A stretch of DNA of 64,000 nt from Ambrosia x helenae (taxonomy: Eukaryota; Streptophyta; Magnoliopsida; Asterales; Asteraceae), in contig CM061231.1 of the NCBI GenBank assembly GCA_030844895.1, positions 132,651,023 through 132,715,022 on the forward strand, given 5' to 3'. Below are positions 1 through 12,026 of this stretch, piece after piece. The position numbers and the translations under genes are program-made. Under the pieces are notes generated by a model. The model worked only from the letters and a program-made list of their open reading frames with translations, did not search any database and was not told the origin of the DNA. Within the stretch, counting starts at the first letter, position 1. Each line of letters opens with the position of its first letter.

Positions 1-2479
1 AAACATCGGGGTGCCACGTATTGATGATTGTTCAGTAGCTCATGGTGAATAATAAATTTCATTAGATGATTTAATTGAATTACATACAATGATTCTAGAA
101 TTTGTACATCAAATTGAATAAAACTAAACACATATCTTCAAGCATCAATTCAAATCTTCAAGCAAATAGAACCTGAAACATGTTAAGTTGAAAAGGTTTT
201 GGGGTCAACAAAAGTTGGTGAGAATTACATAGGTTTTTGATAATTGAATAAGAATGATGTGCAATTCATGTGTCATGTCAATCTAGTCCATATGTGAGAA
301 ACATACTAGAAATAAATCGAGTGCATAATCAACCCTGATGACTGTTATAAAATGATACATACCATACGCTCATGGTCCAATATGTTATACGATAACAAAC
401 ACCCACGTAACCTTTGTAGGAGGCACGTATCCGGGTGGGATTGTCAGTCCAATAGATCTATCAATGTATACCGCCGGCTGATCAATGTTAATGATTATGC
501 TAGAATGGTGCTTACTCTAATCATGCTCAAGACATAATGCAACATAGAAAACACATAGACACATTGATGATTGAATTGCAATGATGATGTTATAAACATG
601 TTTCACCCCAAAAATAGTGAAAATAGAGTAAAAGGGGCTATGTAAACTCACCTTGGTAAAATGTTATATCTGTTGAGAAATGTGTTGACCAAATGTATCA
701 AGTATCACCCTATAATGAGATAATAAATATGTCTAAGTCTATCACGTCTACAAATGTTTATGTTCTAGGGCTTCGAATTTGGGGATAAATGCTTGTTTGA
801 TTATTATTAAAAATATTCGCCAATTGTGAGAAATTTAGTAAATAAATAACCAAAAATCTTTTTATGAAATTTAAACCCAAGATGGTCACAAGAATATGTT
901 TAAAGTATAAAAATAATTTTTATAAAATTATTTTCTTTAAAATAGATTATTAAATCTATTTATAACAAATTGTCAAAATCTAACTTTAATATTTAAAAAT
1001 ATTAAAATTAAATAATTTTCAGTTTAAAATTCATATTTCTGTTCTAAATGATCAGAAGTAATTTGTATAAAATTTTGGTGCAAAAATAATGAAAATTGAA
1101 TTTATTATGATTTAATTATGATTAAAACTAACAAAAATTGATTAAAAATATTAAATAAATGATTTTTCAGAAATAAAAATCATTTCTGAAAAGTTTAATG
1201 TTATAAAAACTTAAAATAATTTTTGTGGAAATTAATAAGATCGTTTTGATATTTTTATAGATTTTTATAAATAAAATGGAATAAACTTGATTTATTTATT
1301 ATATATATTAAATAAATAAATTTTTGAAAACTAAAAATTGGGTGTTGAACTTTTATCTCAGATTAATATAAGATAATTTTTGTAGAATTTATAAAAAGGT
1401 TTTAATAATTAAAAATGAATTTACAAGATTAAAGGTATAATATATATATATAATTGGTTGGTTTTTTTTAAAAAATGAAAATAAAAGAAAAAAAGGGGCG
1501 CCATGGCTCGAACCCAAGGTTCTGGCCGGCCCGAAACTTAAGCCCAAACAGATTCACCAACTGGTCTGCACAACTGTTGGTGCTCTATTTGATTTCAAAT
1601 TAATTTTAAACAAGTAGGTATTCTAGTCTTCTTCCCCAAATAACACCATATGAACCCTAGTTTTCTAAGAAATACAATTAACGAACCATAACCCCAGAGA
1701 CGTTGGGGTTACTGATCGATGAGTGAGCGGGAATCAAAACATGTATTTAATTGATACTTACGAAGCTTATGTGATGTATGAACGTTTAGTCAACGAAAAA
1801 GTCAAACCGAGCTTCAATCGCGCATTAGAGAAAACGAAAGAGAAAGATTAGAGTGAGAGTATGTTTATCGGTACACAGAGATCGTTAGGAGGGCTTTAAT
1901 TTATAGCATTACGATTCCTAATGCAAAAATAGAAATTTGACCAAGCTTTTAATTATACGCGTGATTATCCTTAAAAAGGAATGTTTTGATCGCGTTTATT
2001 TGTGTATAATAGGCGTGATACTCGTCAATTACATGTCACGAAGCCATTAATCAATTGTTTCCATAGTTTGTTTCAATTAAGAGTCAAATGGGAAAAAAAA
2101 GAGGGGTGTTGCGAGCAGCGATGAAGCAGCAGCATAAGGTAGTGTTTTTTTTTTTTAGAAGCATTAAATATAACTTTGGTTGGAATTTGAACAATAACAA
2201 GCTGTGGTGCAATTGGTGTAAGCGTGTGTGTGTGTTTGGCCTGACCCCGGTTCGAGCCTCGCCTGGGACAGTGTTTTTCTTCTTTTTTTTTTTTGACAAA
2301 GGGTGGGCCAGACTTGGGCTTGGGCTCAGCAGGCCCAGTTTCAAATTTAATAAAGGAAGAGGGAAAGGGTGGTTGGGCCGATGGATTAAAGAATAAGAAG
2401 GTGGGCTTGGATTATTGGTTAAAGTGTGGGTATGATGTGAGCCCATGTATTGGTTGGGTAAAACTAGTTATGTATCATC

Positions 2480-2524
<45 letters not shown>

Positions 2525-2689
2525 TATAAAAAAAATAAAATATATATATATATTTATATACATATAGGTTGCGAGTTTGGAAAAAAAAATAAATAAATAA
2601 ATATATAGATTTGGGCACATTAGTGTAGAATTAAGGATAAAATAAGGGCTTTTCGTATAGAAATTCCGTGAAAATTTTGCGATGTTACA
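1..2689 (-). repeat. 3' LTR (outer end beyond window)
   Basis: Direct repeat of 4105-6814 at an offset of 4127 bp. It contains a minus-strand TATA-like box (tttatag on the + strand at 1900-1906; second copy 6027-6033), a tRNA-like segment at about 2190-2275, a second one near 1500-1590, and an (ATT)n microsatellite at 2487-2525. The ORFs in this stretch are low-complexity translations of poly-T and ATT runs and are not genes. Confidence 0.9.
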
Positions 2690-2706
2690 GTCTCCCCTAC
2701 TTTTAG
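2690..2706 (-). promoter_or_regulatory. Polypurine tract
   Basis: The minus strand reads AAAAGTAGGGGAGAC directly before the 3' LTR, the position and composition expected of the plus-strand priming site. Confidence 0.8.
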
Positions 2707-3299
2707 GAACTTCGTCCCGAAGTTTATTGAAAACAAAGGGTTGAAGGGGGTTAGATAAAAATTAGGACGAGTGTGACTTGAAAAATTTTATGTTAGGGCA
2801 TGACAATGAATAGAGTAACCTGTCTCGAATAGCGTGGATAGGAGGCGTGTTACGTGTGAGTTGATTTATTAAATGAACTACTAGATATCTAGAGTTTACA
2901 TTTGGTTAACTACCGAAAATCTTGGTAGAATTCCACACCACCTTAACATACCTGTAAATTCACGATTACGTTCCGGACCGTAATCCCCAATTTACCTTAC
3001 ATTAGGGTTTTGCGTCCTTCTATGACTCTTCCGATTGTTGAGCAGGTCTGATAGTCTCCTCCAGTCGTTGAGCAGGTGGTAGGGCCTCTCCCGACTGTTG
3101 GAAAGACATGATGACCTCTACCAATCGTTAAGTAGGTTGTTTTGGTAGTCAACTATTTGTTGTACAAGTAAGCAAGTATGATTATAGATATAGCATTTAG
3201 TTCACATTTAAACAAGCATGCACACAGATGTTATGATAATCCTTGAATTTATTACTTGAATCAAAAGTGTCATTACATAAAATTAAAAGCAAACAACAT

Positions 3300-3564
3300 T
3301 TAAATGGTGGGACTTGCTGTTAAGTCTTGATCTCGGTTTAGTTTAGGACATCGGTTACGGTAGTGATTTGGGTTTCCACATTTATAGCATTGACCATAGT
3401 TGTAATCACCAGGATGATTAGGATTAGTATCCTGAGCAGGGTTGTGGATAATCGCAGCCAGTCGGGCATCAACACCTTTGTTGTTTTTGTTGGTGTTGTG
3501 GTTGTTTGTTACTTTCCTCTTGGTTTTCACCACTGTTATTGCGAGTGCTACGACGTGGAGACAT
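3300..3564 (-). pseudogene. Gag remnant with CCHC zinc knuckle
   Basis: On the minus strand an ATG at 3562-3564 opens a short basic stretch (Met-Ser-Pro-Arg-Arg-Ser-Thr-Arg) like chromovirus Gag N-termini. The frame stops after about 28 codons. Another frame then runs to 3300 and contains CYKCGNPNHYRNRC, a perfect C-x2-C-x4-H-x4-C nucleic-acid-binding knuckle. The central capsid domain expected between the two is missing. It is a deleted, frameshifted gag; the element would need Gag and Pol supplied in trans. The knuckle is certain, the lineage less so. Confidence 0.75.
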
Positions 3565-4084
3565 GTAAGGGACACAATGAAGGTTCAATGTGGCATGAAA
3601 TGAATGAGGTAATATAAGGAATGTAATCATTTATTCATTAATTAAAACGAATAAACGAAAACGTTGACTTATCAAAGACTCCAGATTCTAATAACATATG
3701 AAGACATGCTTTAGCCTATAAGTGAACACTCATCCCGAGAATTCCCAGGTAGGCATCCGGGTCCCTCGTCTGATTGGGATATATGCGCAATGCCAGCCTA
3801 GACAGAAGACTCAGAATACAGGCGTTCACCCTTCCAGATTGCACGTGTTCGTTATTAAAATCTAGAACTTCGACGAGATCTCAAGGTGGTTCAGGTTAAA
3901 CCTGAGAGTTTTGCCTTATTAGTCTAAGAGTGAATCCAGTGATGGTGAGCAACCTTCTTGTAGGAATGAAAGTAGGGATATAAAGTAGGAGGGAGATAGA
4001 GAATAGCAAGCAAAAGAAGCAAGTACTTGTTAAATCCTATGGTTATAGACTAGATTATTTTTCTAATAACCTAATTCCCTATAA

Positions 4085-4101
4085 CCATGGCTCTGATACC
4101 A
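4085..4101 (-). promoter_or_regulatory. Primer-binding site (initiator Met tRNA)
   Basis: The minus strand reads TGGTATCAGAGCCATGG, the usual plant retrotransposon primer site complementary to the 3' end of tRNA-iMet. It lies three bases inside the 5' LTR and fixes the element's direction. Confidence 0.92.
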
Positions 4102-4104
4102 ATC

Positions 4105-6613
4105 TGTAACACCCCAACCGATGGCGGAAACATCGGGGTGCCACGTATTGATGATTGTTCAGTAGCTCATGGTGAATAATAAATTTCATTAGATGATTTA
4201 ATTGAATTACATACAATGATTCTAGAATTTGTACATCAAATTGAATAAAACTAAACACATATCTTCAAGCATCAATTCAAATCTTCAAGCAAATAGAACC
4301 TGAAACATGTTAAGTTGAAAAGGTTTTGGGGTCAACAAAAGTTGGTGAGAATTACATAGGTTTTTGATAATTGAATAAGAATGATGTGCAATTCATGTGT
4401 CATGTCAATCTAGTCCATATGTGAGAAACATACTAGAAATAAATCGAGTGCATAATCAACCCTGATGACTGTTATAAAATGATACATACCATACGCTCAT
4501 GGTCCAATATGTTATACGATAACAAACACCCACGTAACCTTTGTAGGAGGCACGTATCCGGGTGGGATTGTCAGTCCAATAGATCTATCAATGTATACCG
4601 CCGGCTGATCAATGTTAATGATTATGCTAGAATGGTGCTTACTCTAATCATGCTCAAGACATAATGCAACATAGAAAACACATAGACACATTGATGATTG
4701 AATTGCAATGATGATGTTATAAACATGTTTCACCCCAAAAATAGTGAAAATAGAGTAAAAGGGGCTATGTAAACTCACCTTGGTAAAATGTTATATCTGT
4801 TGAGAAATGTGTTGACCAAATGTATCAAGTATCACCCTATAATGAGATAATAAATATGTCTAGGTCTATCACGTCTACAAATGTTTATGTTCTAGGGCTT
4901 CGAATTTGGGGATAAATGCTTGTTTGATTATTATTAAAAATATTCGCCAATTGTGAGAAATTTAGTAAATAAATAACCAAAAATCTTTTTATGAAATTTA
5001 AACCCAAGATGGTCACAAGAATATGTTTAAAGTATAAAAATAATTTTTATAAAATTATTTTCTTTAAAATAGATTATTAAATCTATTTATAACAAATTGT
5101 CAAAATCTAACTTTAATATTTAAAAATATTAAAATTAAATAATTTTCAGTTTAAAATTCATATTTCTGTTCTAAATGATCAGAAGTAATTTGTATAAAAT
5201 TTTGGTGCAAAAATAATGAAAATTGAATTTATTATGATTTAATTATGATTAAAACTAACAAAAATTGATTAAAAATATTAAATAAATGATTTTTCAGGAA
5301 TAAAAATCATTTCTGAAAAGTTTAATGTTATAAAAACTTAAAATAATTTTTGTGGAAATTAATAAGATCGTTTTGATATTTTTATAGATTTTTATAAATA
5401 AAATGGAATAAACTTGATTTATTTATTATATATATTAAATAAATAAATTTTTGAAAACTAAAAATTGGGTGTTGAACTTTTATCTCAGATTAATATAAGA
5501 TAATTTTTGTAGAATTTATAAAAAGGTTTTAATAATTAAAAATGAATTTACAAGATTAAAGGTATAATATATATATATAATTGGTTGGTTTTTTTTAAAA
5601 AATGAAAATAAAAGAAAAAAAGGGGCGCCATGGCTCGAACCCAAGGTTCTGGCCGGCCCGAAACTTAAGCCCAAACAGATTCACCAACTGGTCTGCACAA
5701 CTGTTGGTGCTCTATTTGATTTCAAATTAATTTTAAACAAGTAGGTATTCTAGTCTTCTTCCCCAAATAACACCATATGAACCCTAGTTTTCTAAGAAAT
5801 ACAATTAACGAACCATAACCCCAGAGACGTTGGGGTTACTGATCGATGAGTGAGCGGGAATCAAAACATGTATTTAATTGATACTTACGAAGCTTATGTG
5901 ATGTATGAACGTTTAGTCAACGAAAAAGTCAAACCGAGCTTCAATCGCGCATTAGAGAAAACGAAAGAGAAAGATTAGAGTGAGAGTATGTTTATCGGTA
6001 CACAGAGATCGTTAGGAGGGCTTTAATTTATAGCATTACGATTCCTAATGCAAAAATAGAAATTTGACCAAGCTTTTAATTATACGCGTGATTATCCTTA
6101 AAAAGGAATGTTTTGATCGCGTTTATTTGTGTATAATAGGCGTGATACTCGTCAATTACATGTCACGAAGCCATTAATCAATTGTTTCCATAGTTTGTTT
6201 CAATTAAGAGTCAAATGGGAAAAAAAAAGAGGGGTGTTGCGAGCAGCGATGAAGCAGCAGCATAAGGTAGTGTTTTTTTTTTTTTTTTAGAAGCATTAAA
6301 TATAACTTTGGTTGGAATTTGAACAATAACAAGCTGTGGTGCAATTGGTGTAAGCGTGTGTGTGTGTTTGGCCTGACCCCGGTTCGAGCCTCGCCTGGGA
6401 CAGTGTTTTTCTTCTTTTTTTTTTTTTTGACAAAGGGTGGGCCAGACTTGGGCTTGGGCTCAGCAGGCCCAGTTTCAAATTTAATAAAGGAAGAGGGAAA
6501 GGGTGGTTGGGCCGATGGATTAAAGAATAAGAAGGTGGGCTTGGATTATTGGTTAAAGTGTGGGTATGATGTGAGCCCATGTATTGGTTGGGTAAAACTA
6601 GTTATGTATCATC

Positions 6614-6649
<36 letters not shown>

Positions 6650-6814
6650 TATAAAAAAAAATAAAATATATATATATATTTATATACATATAGGTTGCGA
6701 GTTTGGAAAAAAAATAAATAAATAAATATATAGATTTGGGCACATTAGTGTAGAATTAAGGATAAAATAAGGGCTTTTCGTATAGAAATTCCGTGAAAAT
6801 TTTGCGATGTTACA
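4105..6814 (-). repeat. 5' LTR
   Basis: Complete LTR of 2710 bp bounded by TGTAACACCCC and GATGTTACA. On the minus strand it starts at 6814 and ends at 4105. Visible differences from the other LTR include a/g at 4863 (724 in the first copy), a/g near 5298, and longer or shorter T and ATT runs. Confidence 0.9.
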
Positions 6815-7297
6815 TAACATGTACACATCCTCAGTAATAGAACCATATAAAAAGGCATTGTTAATGTCAAGTTGGTATAATGTCCAACTGTTTTGGACTG
6901 CCAAGGATATAACCAATCTAACAGTAACCATCTTTACTACCGGAGAAAAAGTTTCTCCAAAGTCAACTCCTTCTCTTTGGTTATAACCTTTAGCAACCAA
7001 CCTAGCCTTAAATCTCTCAACCTCACCATCAGCCTTATACTTGACCTTATAAACCCATCTACACCCTATGGGTCTTCTACCTTTAGGTAAATCAATCATG
7101 ACCAAGGTATTATTTCTATATAAAGCCTTCATCTCATTATTCATTGCCTCAACCCACCTAGGGTCTTTGGCAGCCTCATTATAAGATGTTGGTTTAACAT
7201 TTTTATTATGAACAGGAACAAAACATAGGTTTTCAGAAGAAATATTACTATAATTAACAACCTTTTCAATACAATATTTCACTTTGCCTTCAACCAC
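6815..7297 (-). pseudogene. Copia reverse transcriptase, N-terminal part
   Basis: The segment has the Copia RT hallmarks: ALYRNNTLVMIDLPKGRRPI, then GCRWVYKVKYKADG, FKARLVAKGYNQREGVDF, TFSPVVK and LDINNAFLYGSITEDVYM. The first catalytic Asp (in LDINNAF) is present. Homology stops a few codons later at the LTR junction at 6814/6815, so the YxDD box and RNase H are outside. A short linker piece of the same polyprotein lies at 7499-7714. Confidence 0.88.
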
Positions 7298-7738
7298 AAA
7301 TTGATCAAACTTTTTTGAAAAAAGTTAACACCTTAGATGATTTTCTAATAACACTTCCCTTAGATGGGTTATTCTCAACATTTATTGACCTTGCATCATG
7401 GTCAGCCATATCAGAATGACCACTACCAGAACTATTATTAGGTTGATCAAGATCAGTTTGTCCAGCAGTTCCAAGAGTCCCTTCTGATTACTCACTAGCT
7501 AGGTCAACATGAGATCGTTTGGTTCCCCTTCATCATTGGGAAGATTGGTTATCCCAGTCACTTGATCATTTTCAGTGTCAAAACAATTTAAATGGTTTAA
7601 AGTAGTATTTTCAAAATCATTAATAGTGTTATAATCACTTTTAAAAGGAAATATTTCTTCATAAAACCTTACATCCCTAGAATACTCAAACTGTTTGGTT
7701 TCTAAATTCCACAACTTGTAACCCTTTTTAAAACTAGA

Positions 7739-8359
7739 TTATCCTACTAAAACACACTTTTTAGCACAACTAGAAAGTTTTTCATGTTCATTTAAAACTG
7801 TGGAAAAACAAAGACACCAAAAAATTTTCAAAGGACTGAGATTGGGAGGGAACCCATACACAATTTCATAAGGACTTTTACCTAAAAGCACAGAAGAAGG
7901 AACCATGTTTATAAGATAAGTAGCAGTTAAGATGCATTCATACCAAAAATTATGAGGAAGCCCACTTTGGAACAGCAATGCCCTAGCCATGTTTAAAAGA
8001 TGCCTATGTTTTCTCTACACAACACCATTTTGTTGTGGAGTGTAAACACAACTTGTTTGGTGTATTATACCATTATTTTAAGAGAAATTGTTCATTTGAT
8101 GATTTACAAATTATGTCCCATTGTCACTTCTAAAAATCTTAACAGACTTTTTGAATTGAGTCTTTAACATTTCATAGAAAGACAATAGGTTTTCAAAAAC
8201 ATCACTTTTATTTTTTAAAAGATAACACCAAACACTTCTAGAAAAATCATCTACAATGGTTAGGAAATACTTAAAACCTTCTCTACTTGTGACCTTATAA
8301 GGTCCCCAAACATCCAAGTGAATAATATCACCTATCTCTTTAGTTTTATGATCACTCAA
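7739..8359 (-). pseudogene. Copia integrase core with stop at the catalytic Glu
   Basis: The first open piece (8111-8359) shows the two Asp positions of the DDE integrase: IHLDVWGPY and FRSDNGT. Between 8110 and 7990 the homologous frame continues through three stops. The motif YTPQQNGVVERKH appears with a TAG at 8015-8017 exactly where the catalytic Glu codon belongs. The frame then reopens as 7739-7990 (MARALLFQSGLPHNFW and the KSPYEIVYG motif). Homology is clear; the enzyme is dead. Confidence 0.85.
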
Positions 8360-8718
8360 GGGAAAAGGTAATCTTGTTTGTTTAGCCTTATGGCATATTT
8401 CACAAGGTTGAGAACTTTCTTAATTTCCAGGCTATCCCTTAACATAGCTAGAACCTGGTCAGATGGATGACCAAGTCTGTTGTGCCATAAGTTGACTTCA
8501 TTTACACTACTAAAACAAAAATTTTTAGAACTTACACTAGTTCCTACAAAAAATAGACCATCACTTTTTCTACTAGTCACCAGGATTTTCTGACATTTGG
8601 AATCCTTAATATAACATTGATTTTCATCAAGGAGAACATAAAGTTTACTATCTCTAGCCAACTTATGCACAGACATAAGACTAATACAATAGTCAGGAAC
8701 AAGAAACACATCATGCAA
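8356..8718 (-). pseudogene. Copia GAG-pre-integrase segment
   Basis: Carries LWHNRLGHPSDQVLAML, the H-x-R-L-G-H-P motif of the domain preceding Copia integrase. It ends just as the integrase core begins, in another frame. Confidence 0.8.
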
Positions 8719-8767
8719 AGTTACATTTTCAGCAATTTTAATATATCCAATTTTAGTAACCTTTGCA

Positions 8768-8989
8768 CTAGTACCATTTTCGATGTTTTACTTCCAAATC
8801 ATAACTGGATACATCAACACAATTAAACATATTACTATCATTGTTAGTCATGTGTTGGTTTGCTCCTGAATTAGTTATCCAACCTTTGTTTAAAAACAGT
8901 TTTGGAAAATTTGAACAACATGACAAGTTTTTAATAACCTTTTCAAGATTAACAAGACAAGACATACTTGAGAAACCAGAAATGTTCAC
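8768..8989 (-). pseudogene. Copia protease segment, active-site Asp changed
   Basis: Contains WITNSGANQHMT, matching the Copia aspartic protease signature W-I-x-D-S-G-A with Asn in place of the catalytic Asp. That single change should abolish proteolysis. The segment ends in a frame break at about 8770. Confidence 0.8.
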
Positions 8990-8998
8990 ACTCTTACC

Positions 8999-9948
8999 TC
9001 AAACATTGGAGTTTTGTGAATCACTTCCACCTTTCTCACTTATCAGATTTAGAATCTTAGATATCTGCTCAAAAGAAAAAATAGGAGCAGCAGCAGTAGA
9101 ACAAGAAACAAGACCAGATTGCTTACTATTGCACACATTACTAATCATGTTGGACCTAGCATTTTGTCTAACAGGTTTCTTTTTATACCCTAGGGGATAC
9201 CCAACTAAGTCATAACATCTATCAACTGTGTGACCAATCATATTACAGTAAGTGCATTTCAGATTAGGATTTGGTCCCCTGTTAGGTTTCCTCCTATTAT
9301 CAAAACTCTGATTTGTTTTAGTCACAACAGAAACATTTTGAGTTTTAGAAACAACACTTGAATTTCTATGTGATTCTTCCCTAGACACAATTGCAAAAGC
9401 ATATTTTATAGTAGGAACAGGATCACTAGTTAACAAATTAGTCCTCATAGGTTGATAGATGTCATCTAACCCCATTAAGAACTGTATAAGTTTTATTAAT
9501 GAACTAAAATCATTAAAATCGTTAACATCTTGACATGTACAACTAGGTAATTGAACAATAGAATCAAATTGTTTCCACAAAGTGTTCAACTTATGATAGT
9601 ATGCTACAGTACTACCATTTTGTCTAACATAATTAATTTTTTGATACAAATTAAACACAACATAACCATCAACTCTATCATAAGTCTCATTCAAGTCAGG
9701 CCATACTTTAGTGGCCAAATTAGAGAAGACTTGACCTAAGTACAATTCCTCACTAACAGAGTTAAGCAACCAAGATAAAACCACAGAATTGCACCTATCC
9801 CATTGTCTAGCCAAAACAGGATCAGTTTTAGATTTAACACATGTTCCATCTATAAAACCAACTTTATTTTTGGTTTCAAGAGCTAATTTCATAGCATTAG
9901 ACCACACAGAATAGTTTTCAGTTCCTTTTAGTTTTATACTATTTATGG
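8999..9948 (-). pseudogene. Copia Gag (UBN2/gag_3-type) with zinc knuckle
   Basis: About 315 codons remain open. The start resembles the Copia gag opening (IKLKGTENYSVWSNAMKLAL), followed by the helical capsid-like region and CTYCNMIGHTVDRC, a C-x2-C-x4-H-x4-C knuckle about 75 codons before the end. No ATG is visible at the true N-terminus; the frame opens into a stop around 9970 where a foreign sequence begins, so the first residues are lost. A frameshift separates it from the protease segment at 8989. Confidence 0.85.
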
Positions 9949-9965
9949 TTAGGCTGCTGATGTCT

Positions 9966-11730
9966 CACATAATTAACATATAAAACAGGCATAAACAGTC
10001 TCATAATAAGGTAGAATTAGGCTTAAATTACTGATATTGGGTGCTTAATTCGTTCCTATTTGTATTTCTCATAAAACTGGAGCTCCAAGCCGGAAACAGA
10101 GGATTTTCGGGCAAAAACTGAAGATTCCTGAGGATACGAGACTTGCAGCATGTTCCCTGTATGTTTGAGGACCATCCCGGGACTTAAACAGTGATAAAAC
10201 CAGTCCAGGAGTGACCCAGCACGCCCATGTACACTTGCACGCTAGAAGACAATGCAGCAAACTTAGGGAACAAGAAAACTTGCTGAGTACACTTGCACGC
10301 CCGTGCTTCACCATGTGGCACGCTCGTGTGAGAGACAAAAAGGACAGGCAAGACTGAACAGCAACAACAGAACGTACGTGTGACAGCAAGCACGCCCATG
10401 CCACCCTATGGCACGCCCGTGCTTGGCCTAGAAGCTCTATAAATAGCAAGCTAACCCTCGCCATTTGATCATCCCTTCTTGTGCTTTATTTGGCCGACTA
10501 CCAAGAGTCTTGCAGAGACCATGGGGTCCTTTGGGAGGCCTTAAGGCCCTCCTAACACTCCCACCAAGGTTAGGCCTCGTCCTCCCTTGATCATCTTAGC
10601 CGAGCATGGGATCATAGAGTAGCATATTCAATAAACATCCAGGGTCGTGAGGATCATAATAGATACATATCACTTGGAGATGGAGAGCTTGTGCATGAGC
10701 AGCCATGTTCATGTGTTGATCATTTGTTATGGTTGTATCTTTCTATTATTCCCGAACCCGCTTCGATTTGTAGACTTTTATTATTATTAGTAGTAGTAGT
10801 TTATTTTTAATTATTTGTTGTGTTATCTTTTTCTAATTCTTATTTATTTATTTATCTTGTGACAGGTTCAAATGATGATTAACTTAATAACATAAATCAA
10901 CTTTAACTGAATTAAATAACTAGACGTTTAATCAACTTCTGGTAGTCCCGAGCTAGATTCAAGGCGAGGAAACCAGTAGTGAGACAAATCCTTCGGGCTT
11001 CTCATATCCAAACCGGGTTCTAAGCCATAGCTTCTGAAGTGGACCAGATTTGAGTGGCACATTTCTGGTACTTACCAGATGATTGAATGATCTTCATGGT
11101 AATGGGCAAGTTCCCTACGGGTGCACCAGTGATCTTCGGATTGCACACCTCTAGGATTATGTTTCACCTTTGTCAAGGGTTTCATTCAGCTCAGGAGGTT
11201 ATAGGTTGGGTTTATTAAGTCATCAATCATTAAACCAACTTTATATTTATCAGGCCTATAAATATTAAAGTGTTATAAGGATAAATAAAACAAGAATTCT
11301 ATTTCTAGGTCTCGTCAGTACAAAACCGTTAACCAATGGGGATACGTGTCGTCTGAGTTAACTGTAAGGGATATCATTCGGTCTTTATGATCGTTAACAT
11401 ACTTAGGGTATACGATGTTACCAGGACTGACCCTAAGGAGAGATCTTTCGGTACGGAACGCGAGAGCTAAGGGAGGTGTACGGTGTTCCAGGACGGAAGT
11501 GAAGCCAGGACCAGAGACTTGACCGCGGTTTGGGGAGCCTGCTATATGCAAGGCCCTGGCGGAGTACCTTCGTGCGGACGCACATTGGGAGGTTGTGCAT
11601 TCTACTTAGTAGTGGCACTGCTGCTCTATCAAGGAGTCAACATTTCACGATCACTCTCGTCCTCCTCACATTTAATTAATTTAAATTATTAATTTTAATA
11701 GTAAATTTAACTACTTATACGGAGGGCCCC
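9966..11730. other. Noncoding retroelement-like DNA, unclassified
   Basis: No credible gene. From 10200 to 10430 the word gcacgcccgtgc and variants (cacgcccatg, cacgctcgtg) recur about six times, partly as inverted pairs, a feature I associate with Gypsy LTRs. A clean TATA box (TATAAATAG) follows at about 10438-10446 on the + strand, then a TAT/TAG microsatellite near 10780. I could not find LTR ends or a target duplication. It may be part of an LTR inserted into the Copia gag. Confidence 0.4.
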
Positions 11731-11987
11731 GAGATGTGCATATCAACCTACTCTACTATTTTAGTGTTTTATTTTATCAAACCCAAAACCTTTTTAAAAC
11801 TATTTTTCTTAAAACCCATCCGTTTTATTTTTCTTTTCAAACCCGATCACACCATTTACCACAACCAAAGACTATCAATACCACCAACCACCAACCATCT
11901 ACCACCATCAAACCGTCAACCTCCACCACCCATACAACAACCGACCTCCACCACCCATTCAACCGTCTGTTTATATATATAAAGAAT

Positions 11988-11991
<4 letters not shown>

Positions 11992-12026
<35 letters not shown>

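Larger units (their letters stand above)
1..6814 (-). mobile_element. LTR retrotransposon with 2.7 kb LTRs and a degenerate gag-only interior (Gypsy-like, non-autonomous)
   Basis: Bases 1-2689 and 4127 bp further on match almost base for base over 2.7 kb, so they are the two LTRs; the first lacks its outer ~22 bp off the window. LTR ends are TGTAACA and TGTTACA. A 17-bp match to the plant initiator-Met tRNA primer site and a purine tract place the element on the minus strand: 5' LTR 4105-6814, interior 2690-4104, 3' LTR 1-2689. The 1.4 kb interior has only a broken gag with a zinc knuckle and no protease, RT or integrase. Long LTRs, the gag start and the knuckle suggest a Gypsy (Tekay/Del-like) deletion derivative; the lineage is inference. 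The LTRs differ by very few substitutions and by poly-T/(ATT)n lengths, so insertion was recent. It interrupts the Copia RT to its right. Confidence 0.88.
6815..9965 (-). mobile_element. Ty1/Copia retrotransposon body, truncated and decayed
   Basis: Reading leftwards on the minus strand: Gag with zinc knuckle, protease, GAG-pre-integrase, integrase core, linker and the start of reverse transcriptase. The order protease-integrase-RT defines Copia. The RT is cut at 6815 by the LTR element; the remainder should lie left of position 1. On the right the Gag N-terminus ends abruptly near 9965. Its own 5' LTR may be the minus-strand LTR at 13083-13628, separated by later insertions (inference from orientation and typical Copia order). 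Frame breaks and stops throughout mean it is not autonomous. Confidence 0.88.

Noticed and set aside
2088..2529. ORFs of 78-120 codons on both strands in the LTR (and the same at 6296-6654)
   Set aside because: They translate poly-T, (GT)n and (ATT)n runs, overlap on both strands, and differ between the two LTR copies only through slippage.
10069..10464. 131-codon minus-strand ORF rich in Cys and Leu
   Set aside because: It lies opposite the GC-rich repeated words and a + strand TATA box, has no motif, and overlaps another ORF in a second frame. It is probably chance openness of a GC-rich stretch.
11483..11692. ORFs near 11315-11692 on both strands
   Set aside because: Overlapping frames without motifs in a repeat-like region; no splice or promoter context.
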